The notes under the pieces were generated by a model, which had not been told where the DNA came from, made no database searches, and worked only from the letters and a program-made list of their open reading frames with translations. From the NCBI GenBank assembly GCA_963677085.2, contig CAXXFH010000004.1:310001-374000 (forward strand): 64,000 nucleotides of DNA. Direction: 5' to 3'. This document shows positions 50,465 to 60,642 of the stretch, in pieces. Both the position numbers and the translations under genes were made by a program. Position 1 is the stretch's first letter; every line of letters begins with the position of its first letter. Source of the stretch: G963677085 sp963677085. GTDB lineage: Bacteria > Planctomycetota > Planctomycetia > Pirellulales > Thermoguttaceae.

Positions 50465-51325
50465 TCACCGATCGAACCATTGCTTTAAGGTGTGCCACGT
50501 GGCGGATCGTCCGGCCCGGGCGATGGCCGTGGTCAGCGGGATTTCCTTAGGGCACACTTTGACGCAATTCTGAGCGTTGCCGCACGTTTGAATGCCGCCT
50601 TCCGCGATGAGAGCGTCGAGACGCTCGCTGGCGTTCATCTGGCCGATCGGATTCGAGTTGAACAACTCCACCTGGGCAATGGCGTGGGCACCCATGAACG
50701 AACGCATGTAGGCCTCGTGTTCTCGGGCGTGGAAATCCTCTTCCGTCTCGCCTTCGCGGCGAACCAGTTCGATTTTGAGAAACTGAGGGCATGCCTCCAG
50801 GCAGCAACCGCAACTCATGCACTTGCTGTAGAGATAGGCCAACTGTTGATTCTCCTGCGACTGCTTTTGGCCTGGGCCTAGGTCGAGGTAGCTGTCGACC
50901 GGCACCCAAGCCTGAATTTTCTTCAACGTGGCAAAGATCCGCGCCCGATCGACCATCAGGTCGCGCAACACGGGGAATTTCGTCATCGGGCGCAATTCGA
51001 TCTCGCCCGGCCGGTCAGCCAGCAGCTTGTCGACCAGGGCCGTACAAGCCTGACGCACCCGGCCGTTGATGATCATCGTACAAGCCCCACAAACCTCTTC
51101 CAGGCAACTGCATTCCCACGCGACAGGAGCCACCTGTTTGCCGTCGACCGTTACCGGGTTTTCGGCGATCTTCTGCAACACGCTGATGCAGTTCATATCG
51201 GCTTCGTACGGCACACGGAACCGCTGCCAGTAGCTAGGCTGCTGCGGACCGTTTTGGCGAAGTACGGTTACGTCGAACGACTTGTCCGATGAACCATTGC
51301 CCGATGAAGGTGTTGGCTTGTTCAT
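50465..51325 (-). CDS. sdhB: Succinate dehydrogenase iron-sulfur subunit
   Basis: A 286-residue electron-transfer subunit. It carries the [2Fe-2S] ligands in CSCLEEVCGACTMIING and the two ferredoxin-type sites in YSKCMSCGCCLEACPQF and CGNAQNCVKVCPKEIPL. The pattern is that of the B. subtilis-type three-subunit complex. It passes electrons from SdhA to the quinone site on SdhC. It lies 88 bases after sdhA. The ribosome site before the ATG is weak, so it may depend on coupling. Confidence 0.95.
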   Translation of the reverse strand: MNKPTPSSGNGSSDKSFDVTVLRQNGPQQPSYWQRFRVPYEADMNCISVLQKIAENPVTVDGKQVAPVAWECSCLEEVCGACTMIINGRVRQACTALVDKLLADRPGEIELRPMTKFPVLRDLMVDRARIFATLKKIQAWVPVDSYLDLGPGQKQSQENQQLAYLYSKCMSCGCCLEACPQFLKIELVRREGETEEDFHAREHEAYMRSFMGAHAIAQVELFNSNPIGQMNASERLDALIAEGGIQTCGNAQNCVKVCPKEIPLTTAIARAGRSATWHTLKQWFDR

Positions 51326-51413
51326 TGTTTGGTCGCTTGTTTCCGCTGACGCGCATTGTGGTCATGGTCGCTGAAGCGACCAAGGCTCGTATCTCGCTTC
51401 GCAATTCCGTTCC

Positions 51414-53381
51414 CTAGCCCCTAGCCCCTAGCCCCTGCTCCTGCCGCTGTTTCCACACTTCTTCAATCGCATCGCCTCCGACGACGCCGTACAAGCGTGG
51501 TCGCGGAGGGATGAGCGAGGTGTCAACCTCCTCGTAGCTGATCTGCGGCTCGCCCTCTTTGTCGAACGTGGCGATCGTCGACTTCAACCACTTGCGGTTG
51601 TTCGCCTCGAACCGCTCGCACCAGGCTTCTGCCTGTTTTCGACGTTCGGCCGGATCGGTGGCCTCGATGTGCGGCATGGCAAACTCCGGCTTGTAGTGGG
51701 CCCCACGGCATTCGTCGCGTAACAAGGCCCCCTTGAGGATCGCCTTGGCCAACGGAAACATGTCCTTCAGTGCCCGAGCGAAAACCACGTTCTGATTGGC
51801 CCAGGTGCTCTTGTCGACAATCGCACACTGCCGAACCTGTTGATGAAGTTCGCTGACCTTGCCGTAGGCCTCTTCCAGTTCCTTGTTATGACGCACGACG
51901 GTGGCCGATCGCGTCATGATCTCGCCAAGTCGCAGATGAATCTGGTAGGGGTTTGGACCTTTCGGATCCCGAGCGAGCAATTCCTTGTAGTCGGCCAAAT
52001 GCTTCTGTGCCTCGCGATCCCTTAGCGACGACGGTACGGCCGACGGTAGCTTGCCACCGAAACTCTCAATGTAGCTCATTACAGACGGTGCCACAGTCAT
52101 TCCGCTGAAAATGCAGGCAACCAACGAATTGGCACCCAAGCGATTGGCCCCGTGAAACTGATAGTCGCACTCGCCAATAGCGAACACGCCCGGCAGGTTG
52201 GTCTGTTGGTTTGGCGGTGCGCCGGCTGCCAAACTTCCGTCATACGTTCGATCGTAGCTGCACCACATACCGCCCATCGAGTAATGCACGGCCGGGAAGA
52301 TCTTCATGGCCGTTTTTCGCGGATCCACGCCCTGGAACTTTTCGTAAATTTCCAGAATGCCCGCCAGCTTGCGGTCGAGCAATTCGACGGGCAGATGGCT
52401 CACGTCGAGATACACACACATCCGATCCGCCTGCACACTGTGATGTTCGTTGATGCAGACGTTGAAGATCTCTCGGGTGGCGATATCGCGCGGTACCAAG
52501 TTGCCGTACTTCGGGTATCGTTCTTCGAGGAAGTAGTAACGCTCTTTCTCGGGAATATCGTGCGGCGGGCGGGGATCCTGCGGCGTGCGAGGCACCCACA
52601 CCCGCCCACCTTCACCCCGGGCGCTCTCGCTGATCAACCGCAATTTATCGGCGCCTGGAATGGCCGTCGGATGAACCTGGACGAATTCGCCGTTGGCATA
52701 TCTTGCGCCGGCCTGTACTGTCCGACTCACGGCGCTGCCCGTGCAGGCGGTCGAGTTGGTCGACCGTCCGAAGATCAGTCCACACCCTCCGCTGGCGATC
52801 ACTAGGGCATCGGTGGCAAACGCCCGAATCTCCATTGTGACCATATCCTGGGCGACGCACCCGCAGCAACGGCCGTTTTCGTCGAGCACGGGCCCGAGGT
52901 AGTCCCAGAACTCGTACTTCTTGATATGTCCGGTCACTTCCCAACGTCGCACCTGCTCGTCCAACGCGTAGAGCAACTGCTGCCCAGTGGTGGCTCCGGC
53001 GAACGACGTTCGCGCGTAAAGCGTGCCGCCGAAACGGCGCTGGTCGCGAAAGCCCTCGGGCGTGCGATTGAACGTGACGCCCAAACGGTCCATCAGGTCG
53101 ATGATCTTGGGTGCCCAATTGGCCAACTCTTTGACCGGCGGCTGATGCTACAAAAAATCGCCGCCGTAGACCGTGTCGTCGAAGTGCTTGTATTCATTGT
53201 CACCCAACTGGCGAGTGAGGTTGTTTACGCTGTTGATCCCGCCTTGGGCGCAAGCGCTGTGAGAACGTTTCAGCGGTTGTAGGGACATAATCCCCACATC
53301 ACAATCCAGTTCGGCCAATTTCATGGCGGCAGCCAACCCGGCGAGCCCCCCTCCGACGATCATCACGCGCGGCTTTGCCAT
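51414..53381 (-). pseudogene. sdhA: Succinate dehydrogenase flavoprotein, interrupted by amber codon
   Basis: Full-length (655 residues) SdhA in one frame, apart from a TAG at 53148-53150 after residue 77. Upstream part: MIVGGGLAGLAAAMKLAEL (FAD site) and HSACAQGGINSVNN (FAD-linking His). Downstream: RRFGGTLYARTSFAGATTG, HPTAIPGADKLRLISESARG, VPRDIATREIF and GANSLVACIF. The frame continues unchanged across the stop (YGGDFL-stop-HQPPVKELA), where related enzymes have an ordinary residue. A C-to-T change of a CAG Gln codon would explain it. AAGGAG precedes the ATG. It could be real inactivation, suppression or a sequencing error; the core enzyme is otherwise complete. The stop codon at the C-terminal end lies in a CCCTAGC tandem repeat (51413-51436). 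Confidence 0.85.
53148..53150 (-). other. In-frame amber codon in sdhA
   Basis: Minus strand reads GAT TTT TTG TAG CAT CAG. Both sides keep the SdhA frame, so a single substitution, not an indel, separates this from an intact gene. Confidence 0.85.
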
Positions 53382-53384
53382 GGT

Positions 53385-54347
53385 TTAGGCTCCTTTTTGA
53401 TGATCGGACGCGGAAAAAACTCGCGGCGATGGCGTGGGGGCGTCACGTCGCGACGGGATGGTTCGCTCAACCAAGCCCAGGGGCCGTGTCCCCTGGGATG
53501 AAGCGGCAACCCGCTCCGCAATCATCCCGACGCTTGATTGTCCCAGGGGGTACAACCCCTGGGCTTGGTGTTTTGGCGCCATGTCATTTAGCGGCGAAGT
53601 TCGCGGAGAATCTTGCGTCTGGCGGTTTACTTCGATCGTTTCTGGCGGCAACTCGACGCGTTCCATACCGAACAGGGCCGAAAGCCCGATCACTGCCAGA
53701 ATGACCCCAAAGCCGCCGCAGGGGATGTTGGCCCAACGCTGAGCGTTCTTGCTGGTCCACACGCCCCAGGTGATGCCCATCGTCCACAGACCGTTGGCCA
53801 GGTGATACACGGCGGCCAGAATGCCCACGGCGTAGATAATGCCTATGATCGGCGACGCCTGAATGGCCTCGGCAGCCGTCGCGGTGGCGTGGTGGTGATC
53901 GAACTGCGCGCCTCCGAGCGGTCTGGCGACGTGCTCGGTCCACCAGGCAAACTTGAACCAACCGTGCATGTGAAACACGTGCCATATGATGAAGAGAAAC
54001 GCGATCACGCCCGTCGCTCGTTGCAACGTGTAACGCCAATTCTCGCCATAAGGGTAGCTGGCCAGATTGCGTTTTCCCCGGGTGACAATAATCAAGCCGA
54101 TCAGTCCATGAAACAGAATCGGCAGGAAGATAAAAGCCCATTCGAGGAAAAACAACGACACCGGTCCGATGCTATGGATCATGTCGACCCGGCGTTGGAA
54201 CGTCTCCGGGCCGTCGAGAATACTGGCGTTGGTTGCCAAGTGGATGACCAGAAATCCGCCCACGGGCACCAAACCGGTGAGCGAATGCAGACGGCGAACG
54301 AAAAACTCGTGCCGTCCGAAAATCGAAGCCCAAAATGGAATGTCCAT
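53385..54347 (-). CDS. sdhC: Succinate dehydrogenase cytochrome b subunit with C-terminal extension
   Basis: A 320-residue membrane anchor of the SdhC/b558 type. Five to six helices with heme-ligand His residues in FVRRLHSLTGLVPV, LVIHLATNASI, FLFIIWHVFHMHGW and GILAAVYHLANGLWTMG. The cytochrome part ends near residue 230 (GLSALFGMERVELPPE). The last 80-90 residues (from about PLNDMAPKHQAQGLYPLGQ) are hydrophilic and are largely encoded by a dispersed palindrome at 53469-53578; they are not part of the family. The sdhA start follows the stop by 3 bases, so translation is coupled. Confidence 0.9.
   Translation of the reverse strand: MDIPFWASIFGRHEFFVRRLHSLTGLVPVGGFLVIHLATNASILDGPETFQRRVDMIHSIGPVSLFFLEWAFIFLPILFHGLIGLIIVTRGKRNLASYPYGENWRYTLQRATGVIAFLFIIWHVFHMHGWFKFAWWTEHVARPLGGAQFDHHHATATAAEAIQASPIIGIIYAVGILAAVYHLANGLWTMGITWGVWTSKNAQRWANIPCGGFGVILAVIGLSALFGMERVELPPETIEVNRQTQDSPRTSPLNDMAPKHQAQGLYPLGQSSVGMIAERVAASSQGTRPLGLVERTIPSRRDAPTPSPRVFSASDHQKGA
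53469..53578. repeat. CCCAGGGG palindrome inside sdhC end
   Basis: Arms CCAAGCCCAGGGG and CCCCTGGGCTTGG enclose two inner palindromes, CCCAGGGGCCGTGTCCCCTG and CCCAGGGGGTACAACCCCTG (each ending GG). The element lies within the reading frame of sdhC and lengthens its C-terminus. Confidence 0.7.
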
Positions 54348-54359
54348 GATTTCGTTTCG

Positions 54360-55799
54360 CTACAGTTCCTTCGATCGAATCACCGTGAGCTTCTGTACCT
54401 GCATGTCGTGCATCGTAAACGGAATTCCGCCCACCCCGAGCCCCGACTCTTTCAGCCCGGCAAACGGCATCCAGTCCACCCGAAACGCGGTATGGTCGTT
54501 GATCATCACGGCCGATGCGTCCAACCGCCGGTTCACTCGCAACGCCGTATCCAGATCACGAGTAAACACGGCCGCCTGGAAGGCGTAGGGCAAACCGTTC
54601 GACGCGGTTATGGCCTCGTCGATCTGTTCGAAGGGACTCACGCAAACTACCGGCCCGAAGACTTCATGCGTCATTACCCGAGAGTCGGCCGCCGGATTGA
54701 ACAGTACGGTGGGAGCGTAGCAGGTCGACGAAACGGGCTTGCCTCCGCAAAGCACCTCCGCTCCGCCGTCAACCGCCTCTTTCACCCACTCGTCCACCCG
54801 GGTGACCTCACTTTCACGGATCAGCGGCCCCACTTCCGTTTCCGGCAGTGTCGGATCACCCACGACAAGCTTGTCAGCCATTGCGGCCAGGCGTTCGGCC
54901 AGTTGTCGGGCAATGGCCTCGTCGGCGTACACCCGTTGCACCGACACACACACCTGGCCCGCGTGATAAAACCCTCCTTTGGCAATCAAAGGTAGGGCAT
55001 GGTCGAGGTCGGCATCCTTGGCCACGATCACCGGTGCCACGCCGCCGTGTTCCAGTGCACAACGCGTGCCGGGAGCCAGTTTCGATCGCAGTTGCCATCC
55101 CACCGCGCCGCTACCGATGAAGCTGAGAAACGCCACGCGCGCGTCGGCAACCATTTCGGCGGCCAAATCGCGATCGGCCGTCAACAACACTTGGCACCAG
55201 GGCTCCGGCAAACCGGCTTCGCGAAGAATCCGTACGAAACGCCAGCAACTCAGCGGCGTGGCCTTGGCCGGTTTCACAATGCTGGGGCAGCCGGCCGCCA
55301 GCGCCGGCCCGACTTGGTGGACGATCAGGTTCAGCGGATGGTTGAACGCGCTGAACGCCACGACCACGCCGATCGGCTCGAATCGGGTGAACGCCAAGCG
55401 GCCGGCCGACGACGTCGTGAGGTCCATCGGCACCTCGCTTCCCGCCTGGGTTCGCAGGTGCTCGATACAGAGCTTCATTCCGTCGACGGCACGATCCGCT
55501 TCGACCAGCGAGTCGGCCAACGGTTTGCCACCTTCACGAGCAGCCTCGACGGCCAATTCCTCGCGGCGCTCTTGCATGATGGCAGCCGCACGGTGAAGAA
55601 TCGCAATCCGCTGGGTAGGACTGAGCCACGCGTCGCGATTTCGATACAGCTCGTAGGCCGTTTGCAAGGCCTGTTCGACGGCTGGCCGGTCGGCCTGGCC
55701 CACCGTGGCGATCAACGAGTTGTCGAAAGGCGCCCGGACCTCCGCGCGTTGTTGAGCCTCTGTTGCACCTGGAACCATTTGCGGAAAGTGTTCAACCAC
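54360..55799 (-). CDS. NAD-dependent aldehyde dehydrogenase
   Basis: A 479-residue ALDH-fold enzyme. Family sites: VGPALAAGCPSIVKPAKAT (cofactor), FIGSGAVGWQL (Rossmann), catalytic Glu in ALEHGGVAP and catalytic Cys in FYHAGQVCVSVQRV, then HEVFGPVVCVSPFE near the C-terminus. It oxidises an aldehyde to the acid with NAD(P); the substrate is unknown. The variant LEHGG replaces the usual LELGG. Start GTG at 55799 with AGGAGAG upstream; the longer frame to 55868 is unlikely. Its stop is 12 bases before the sdhC start, so the two are probably in one transcript with sdhA and sdhB. Confidence 0.85.
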   Translation of the reverse strand: MVEHFPQMVPGATEAQQRAEVRAPFDNSLIATVGQADRPAVEQALQTAYELYRNRDAWLSPTQRIAILHRAAAIMQERREELAVEAAREGGKPLADSLVEADRAVDGMKLCIEHLRTQAGSEVPMDLTTSSAGRLAFTRFEPIGVVVAFSAFNHPLNLIVHQVGPALAAGCPSIVKPAKATPLSCWRFVRILREAGLPEPWCQVLLTADRDLAAEMVADARVAFLSFIGSGAVGWQLRSKLAPGTRCALEHGGVAPVIVAKDADLDHALPLIAKGGFYHAGQVCVSVQRVYADEAIARQLAERLAAMADKLVVGDPTLPETEVGPLIRESEVTRVDEWVKEAVDGGAEVLCGGKPVSSTCYAPTVLFNPAADSRVMTHEVFGPVVCVSPFEQIDEAITASNGLPYAFQAAVFTRDLDTALRVNRRLDASAVMINDHTAFRVDWMPFAGLKESGLGVGGIPFTMHDMQVQKLTVIRSKEL

Positions 55800-55985
55800 G
55801 GGCGGCTCTCCTCTCGGTTTGGCGTTTGTACTCCGTCCACGGTTGCGTGGGCATGCGTCCGTCAGCAAGTCTCAATGACCAAACGTCGAAGCTATCCGCT
55901 GACGTAGAACCAGTGATTGAGACTTGGAAATTGGGATTTCATTGGTCATTGTAGTAGCTTGGCCATTGGACATTCACTACACCGA

Positions 55986-56025
55986 AAGCATGCCCACGCA
56001 AGCGTGGGCATGGCACCCGAAATGT
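55986..56025. repeat. GCCCACGCAAGCGTGGGC palindrome
   Basis: ATGCCCACGCAAGCGTGGGC followed by ATGGCACCCGAAATG. It is the inverse of the copy at 1941-1980 including flanking TTTCGGG-type bases, proving a dispersed element. It lies just downstream of the TPP-enzyme gene, in a terminator position. Confidence 0.6.
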
Positions 56026-56042
56026 TTGAGTCCAACAAAATG

Positions 56043-57677
56043 CTAGATCGGACAAACCAGATTGCCTAGCTTCTCGGTCAGTTTCATGTTCTCCGAGTAG
56101 TCGACCGGGCAATCGATTACGGCTACCGTGTTTGATTCTATGGCATCGCGCAGAACAGGCAACAACTCGTCGGCCGCTTCCACCCGATACCCCTTCGCTC
56201 CAAAGCTGTCGGCAAGTTTTACGAAATCGGGGTTTTTGAAATCGACGTAACTGGTCCGGCCAAAGCGACGCAGTTGGTGCCACTCGATCAGCCCGTACTT
56301 GCTGTCGTTCCAGATCAACACGACCAGCGGCGTACCGATTCGCAGAGCCGTTTCCAACTCTTGGCAGTTCATCAGGAACCCGCCGTCACCGGTTACCGCC
56401 ACCGCAGTCCGATTGGGATAGGCCACCTTGGCGGCGATCGCTCCCGGCAGTCCAATTCCCATCGCGGCAAACCCATTGGAAATAATGCAGGTATTCGGCT
56501 GCTCGGCTTGGTACATGCGGGCCATCCACATTTTATGGGCACCCACATCGCAGACGACGATCGCATCGGGATCCAACACTTGGCGCAAATCCCAGGCGAT
56601 CTTCTGCGGTTTCAACGGAAAGCCCGTATCGAAAGCGTGTTCCTCCATCTCATCGACAATCTTCTGTCGCAAGATCGAGGCGTGGTAATCTTCGTGCGGC
56701 CGAGCAATACCACCGATCCGCTCCAACGCCTCGCCAATGTCGCCGAGCACTTCGGCCGCCAGGGCGTAGTGCTCATCCACTTCGGCCACCGAGGCGTCGA
56801 TGTGGATGATCTTCCGTTTGCCATCGGGATGCCAAGGATGCGGGTGGTATTCGACCATATCGTAGCCAACACAAACGATCACATCGGCCCGGTCGAAACC
56901 ACAGGTCACATAGTCGCGAGCTTGCAGCCCGACCGCCCCCAAACACAACGAGTGTGAAAACGGAATCGCCCCCTTCGCCATGAAGGTGGTCGCCACGGGA
57001 ATATTCAAACGTTCTGCAAATTCGACGAGTTCGGCCGACGCCTGGGCACGAATTACCCCGTTGCCCGCCATGATCAACGGAAACTTCGCCTTGGAGATGA
57101 TCTCGGCCGCTTCGTGGATTTTCGAGGGCGGCGGTACCGGAGGTACCGGAGTACGCCAACTCAAGGGCTCCTTGCCCACGACGTCCATCTTGGCGATGTT
57201 CTCCGGAAAATCGATGAAGCTAACGCCCGGCTTCTCTGCCTGCGACTGCTTAAACGCTTTGCGCACCACCTCGTGGACTGTGTCGGGCTGAATCACCTGG
57301 GTGCAGTACTTGGAGATCGGCCGAAAGAGATTCACCAAGTCGAGATGCTGATGGCTCTCTTTGTGCATTCGCGTGGTCGACGACTGCCCGGAGATGGCCA
57401 CGACCGGCGAGTGATCCATATTGGCGTCGGCCACCCCAGTCACCAGATTCGTGGCTCCCGGCCCCAGCGTGGCCAAGCAAACTCCTGCCCGACCCGTCAA
57501 ACGGCCATAGACATCGGCCATGAAAGCCGCGCCCTGCTCGTGCCGCGTGGTAATGAACTGAATCGAACTGTCGTGAAGGACATCGAGAATATCGATGTTC
57601 TCCTCTCCCGGCAGACCGAAAATATATTCCACCCCCTCGGTTTCAAGACTCCGGACGAATAATTCGGCCGCTTTCAT
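56043..57677 (-). CDS. alsS: Acetolactate synthase-like TPP enzyme
   Basis: A 544-residue thiamine-diphosphate enzyme. N-terminal domain: GLPGEENIDILDVLHDS, catalytic Glu in TRHEQGAAFMADVYGRLTG, then GPGATNLVTGVADANMDHSP. C-terminal cofactor domain: VCDVGAHKMWMARMY, SNGFAAMGIGLPGAIAAK and VTGDGGFLMNCQELETALRI with the GDG...N metal site. This is the plan of catabolic acetolactate synthase (AlsS) and related large subunits; no small regulatory subunit gene lies next to it. It would join two pyruvates to 2-acetolactate. GAGGGAC precedes the ATG. It precedes the ALDH gene with a gap of about 245 bases. The alternative is a different TPP carboligase. Confidence 0.8.
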   Translation of the reverse strand: MKAAELFVRSLETEGVEYIFGLPGEENIDILDVLHDSSIQFITTRHEQGAAFMADVYGRLTGRAGVCLATLGPGATNLVTGVADANMDHSPVVAISGQSSTTRMHKESHQHLDLVNLFRPISKYCTQVIQPDTVHEVVRKAFKQSQAEKPGVSFIDFPENIAKMDVVGKEPLSWRTPVPPVPPPSKIHEAAEIISKAKFPLIMAGNGVIRAQASAELVEFAERLNIPVATTFMAKGAIPFSHSLCLGAVGLQARDYVTCGFDRADVIVCVGYDMVEYHPHPWHPDGKRKIIHIDASVAEVDEHYALAAEVLGDIGEALERIGGIARPHEDYHASILRQKIVDEMEEHAFDTGFPLKPQKIAWDLRQVLDPDAIVVCDVGAHKMWMARMYQAEQPNTCIISNGFAAMGIGLPGAIAAKVAYPNRTAVAVTGDGGFLMNCQELETALRIGTPLVVLIWNDSKYGLIEWHQLRRFGRTSYVDFKNPDFVKLADSFGAKGYRVEAADELLPVLRDAIESNTVAVIDCPVDYSENMKLTEKLGNLVCPI

Positions 57678-58827
57678 CGCAGTCCCTCAATAGGATTCCG
57701 TCCCGAAAATCGGGACAAATGAATGGTACCGCAACCCATGCACAAGAAAGAGCCAACTAGGAAGGATAGGTAAGAACGAGTCAGAAATGACCCCACCGAA
57801 CGCAGTCATGTTGCATCCCGCAAGCATCAATGCGTGCCTCACGCTTCTGTTGCGAGTATCGGTCTTGGAGTCAATCTAACAGCAGGGCTCTTGCAGGTCC
57901 ACACTCGGGCGAAAGTGACCATCCGCTATAGTAGCCGTCTGCCACTACCCGGACCTCTCGCCTCGGACTTGCCAGCAAAACATGCTCACCGTCTTGCCGA
58001 CTGTGAACGACCTGCAATGCTACCGCTGCAGTAGTCCGCCAAGCATGGTCGTTGCCTGACGGTTTCAGACCCCTCTTAGGAAAGGTAATCATGGCGGCAA
58101 ATTATAAGAACCATGCCAGGGGACGGCAAGAGTTCCCCGGATGATGCCAACAAGAGCAAGTACATGTCGGCTAACGATCTGCGACACGCATCGCCAATGA
58201 GCGCGCGGTCTGTGGCTGCAAACAACACCCCACAGAACGAGGGGATTTTGAGGCGATTCCATGGAATCGTACGATATGCCAAAGCACGTTTCACGTGAAT
58301 ATGATTGCAATACTACCGTTTTCTCGAAAATTGCAGCACCAGAGGCAACCACCAGAGGCACTGCCACCCCGTCCACAACACACCCATTCCCAACTCCGAG
58401 ACACGCCTTTTCTGCGTCTCGCCCAACCTATGTCGCTCTGCCCTGAGTTGACAACATCCCCAACCGAAATCGCTCGGCCCTTCGGCAAACCAAGTGGACA
58501 TTTAGGAGCAACAAGCTGGCAGTTCACCAGCCCACTCCCCCGGGGCCATAGCACACCGCCGCGCACACGCTACAATTACCGACTGACAGCCTCACGGCTC
58601 TTCACAACCGCAACCATAGCGCGGCAACCACGACACGGCCGGCATTCCGCCAACCTTTGGAATTCTGCCAAGCGGGGGCAGGAAGTGAGTGGCGAAACAC
58701 TCACGACTCAGCAAATCGACCCGACAGACATCTCGGGGGAGTTCTGCAAGCGTTCCCCATCCAGTTCAGCCGCACATCCGTTTTCGCCGACACAAAGCCT
58801 GCACCAGCCGACTTCAAGGATGGCCAC
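57678..58827. other. Long intergenic region between divergent genes
   Basis: About 1150 bases between the leftward TPP-enzyme gene and rightward pgi. It must contain both promoters. Visible structure: TCCCGA-AAA-TCGGGA near 57704, AAGGATGG before the pgi start, and no convincing gene. A stretch at 58370-58400 (CACACCCATTCCCAACTCCG) looks slightly like 5S rRNA but lacks the paired stem (see rejected items). Confidence 0.45.
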
Positions 58828-60450
58828 ATGACCAAGCTTACCGAACGCCCCGAATTCATCGCCGTCGAGGAACACTACCGCCAGATGGCTGGCATCCACT
58901 TGAGGGATCTGTTCAAAGACGACCCTAACCGCGCAGCCACGTTTTCGCTCGAAACCAAGGGCATCCTCCTCGATTATTCCAAGAACCGCATCACTGCCGA
59001 GACGATGACCAGACTGCTAGCCCTGGCCGAAGCCGTGGGCCTGCCGGACGCCATCCAACGGATGTTCTCGGGCGAGAAAATCAACCATACCGAAAACCGC
59101 GCCGTGCTGCACACGGCCCTGCGAAACCGGTCGGACCGAGCCGTGCTCGTCGACGGCCAAGATGTGATGCCCGAGGTGAAGGCCGTCCTTAAGCAAATGG
59201 CCCACTTCGCCGACAAGGTTCGCTCGGGCCAGTGGAAGGGCTACACGGGCAAGCGAATCCGCAATGTGGTGAACATCGGTATCGGCGGCTCCGATCTTGG
59301 ACCGGTGATGGCCTACGAAGCGTTGAAGCCCTACAGCGATCGCAACCTGACCGTGCGATTCGTCTCGAACATCGACGGTACGCACCTAGCCGAGGCCACC
59401 CGGGATCTCGACCCGGCCGAAACGCTGTTCATCGTGGCCAGCAAGACGTTTACCACGCTGGAGACGATGACCAACGCTCACTCGGCCCGGCGTTGGTTGC
59501 TCGAAGCCCTGGAAGACGATCAGGCGGTTGCCCGGCACTTCGTGGCCCTGTCGACCAACGCCAAAGGCGTAGCGGGTTTCGGGATCGATGCCGAAAACAA
59601 CATGTTCGAGTTCTGGGATTGGGTTGGGGGACGCTACAGCTTGCCGTCGGCCATCGGGTTGCCGTTGATGATCGCCATCGGGTCGGAAAACTTTTTCCGC
59701 TTGCTCGATGGCTATCACGCTATGGATGAACATTTCCGCTCAGCGCCGCTGAGTCGCAACATGCCCGTGCTGCTGGGGCTGCTCGGCATTTGGTACAACA
59801 ACTTTTTCGGCGCCGCGAGCCACGCTATCCTGCCCTACGATCAGTACCTCAGCCGATTCGCCGCCTACTTCCAGCAGGGCGACATGGAATCGAACGGCAA
59901 ATCAACCACGATCGACGGCACCCCAGTCCAATGGCAAACTGGCCCAATCATCTGGGGTGAGCCGGGCACCAACGGCCAGCATGCCTTCTATCAACTGCTG
60001 CACCAGGGGACCAAGCTGGTACCGTGCGACTTCATCGGCTTCGCTCGAACCCACAATCCCGTGGGCGATCACCATGTGAAGCTGATGGCCAACTTCTTCG
60101 CCCAGACCGAAGCCCTGGCGTTCGGCAAGACACGCGAAGAGGTCGTCGCCGAGGGCGTGCCCGCCGAGTTGGTCCCACACAAGGTCTTCGAAGGCGACCG
60201 CCCCACGAATACCCTCGTGGCCGAACTGCTCGACCCGGAAACGCTTGGAAAACTGATCGCTCTGTACGAACACAAGATTTTCGTGCAAGGTATCGTCTGG
60301 AACATCAACAGTTTCGACCAATGGGGCGTCGAGCTGGGCAAAGTCCTGGCCATGCGCATCATACCCGAGTTGGAAGCCGAAACCGAGCCAGAACTGAAGC
60401 ACGACAGCTCGACGAACACCCTGATCGCCTGGTTCCGAAAGCATCGGTAA
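58828..60450 (+). CDS. pgi: Glucose-6-phosphate isomerase
   Basis: A 540-residue enzyme of glycolysis converting glucose-6-phosphate and fructose-6-phosphate. Signatures: VVNIGIGGSDLGPVMAYEAL, VASKTFTTLETMTNA, ENNMFEFWDWVGGRYSLPSA, GESNGKS-like DMESNGKSTTIDG with the catalytic Glu, GTNGQHAFYQLLHQG and GQWKGYTGKRIRN. Length matches E. coli Pgi (549). The ATG at 58828 begins MTKLTERPEF; frame extension to 58657 is not coding. Polyphosphate glucokinase follows 192 bases later, so glucose activation and isomerisation are neighbours. Confidence 0.95.
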   Translation: MTKLTERPEFIAVEEHYRQMAGIHLRDLFKDDPNRAATFSLETKGILLDYSKNRITAETMTRLLALAEAVGLPDAIQRMFSGEKINHTENRAVLHTALRNRSDRAVLVDGQDVMPEVKAVLKQMAHFADKVRSGQWKGYTGKRIRNVVNIGIGGSDLGPVMAYEALKPYSDRNLTVRFVSNIDGTHLAEATRDLDPAETLFIVASKTFTTLETMTNAHSARRWLLEALEDDQAVARHFVALSTNAKGVAGFGIDAENNMFEFWDWVGGRYSLPSAIGLPLMIAIGSENFFRLLDGYHAMDEHFRSAPLSRNMPVLLGLLGIWYNNFFGAASHAILPYDQYLSRFAAYFQQGDMESNGKSTTIDGTPVQWQTGPIIWGEPGTNGQHAFYQLLHQGTKLVPCDFIGFARTHNPVGDHHVKLMANFFAQTEALAFGKTREEVVAEGVPAELVPHKVFEGDRPTNTLVAELLDPETLGKLIALYEHKIFVQGIVWNINSFDQWGVELGKVLAMRIIPELEAETEPELKHDSSTNTLIAWFRKHR

Positions 60451-60642
60451 AGGAGACTCATCGGTAAAGGAGACTGACACCAGGACTCTGGACTCAGGAA
60501 CATCGGGCATGCCTGGATTCAGGAAAATGGGCCATTGAACGTTGTCCATTTAAGCCACGAAGGGCTGGTCGCTTCAGCGACCAGCAACTCACCCCCGAGC
60601 GCCCGATCCAATTCAGCCGTATTCGACCAAAGGAGCACCACC

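Noticed and set aside
58340..58430. Possible 5S rRNA (CACACCCATTCCCAACTCCG resembles its loop B/C region)
   Set aside because: I cannot find the pairing 5' and 3' ends or the rest of the conserved core, and there are no rRNA genes nearby.
58657..58827. Upstream extension of pgi
   Set aside because: Ser-rich, low-quality sequence with no homology to Pgi; the family N-terminus fits the ATG at 58828.
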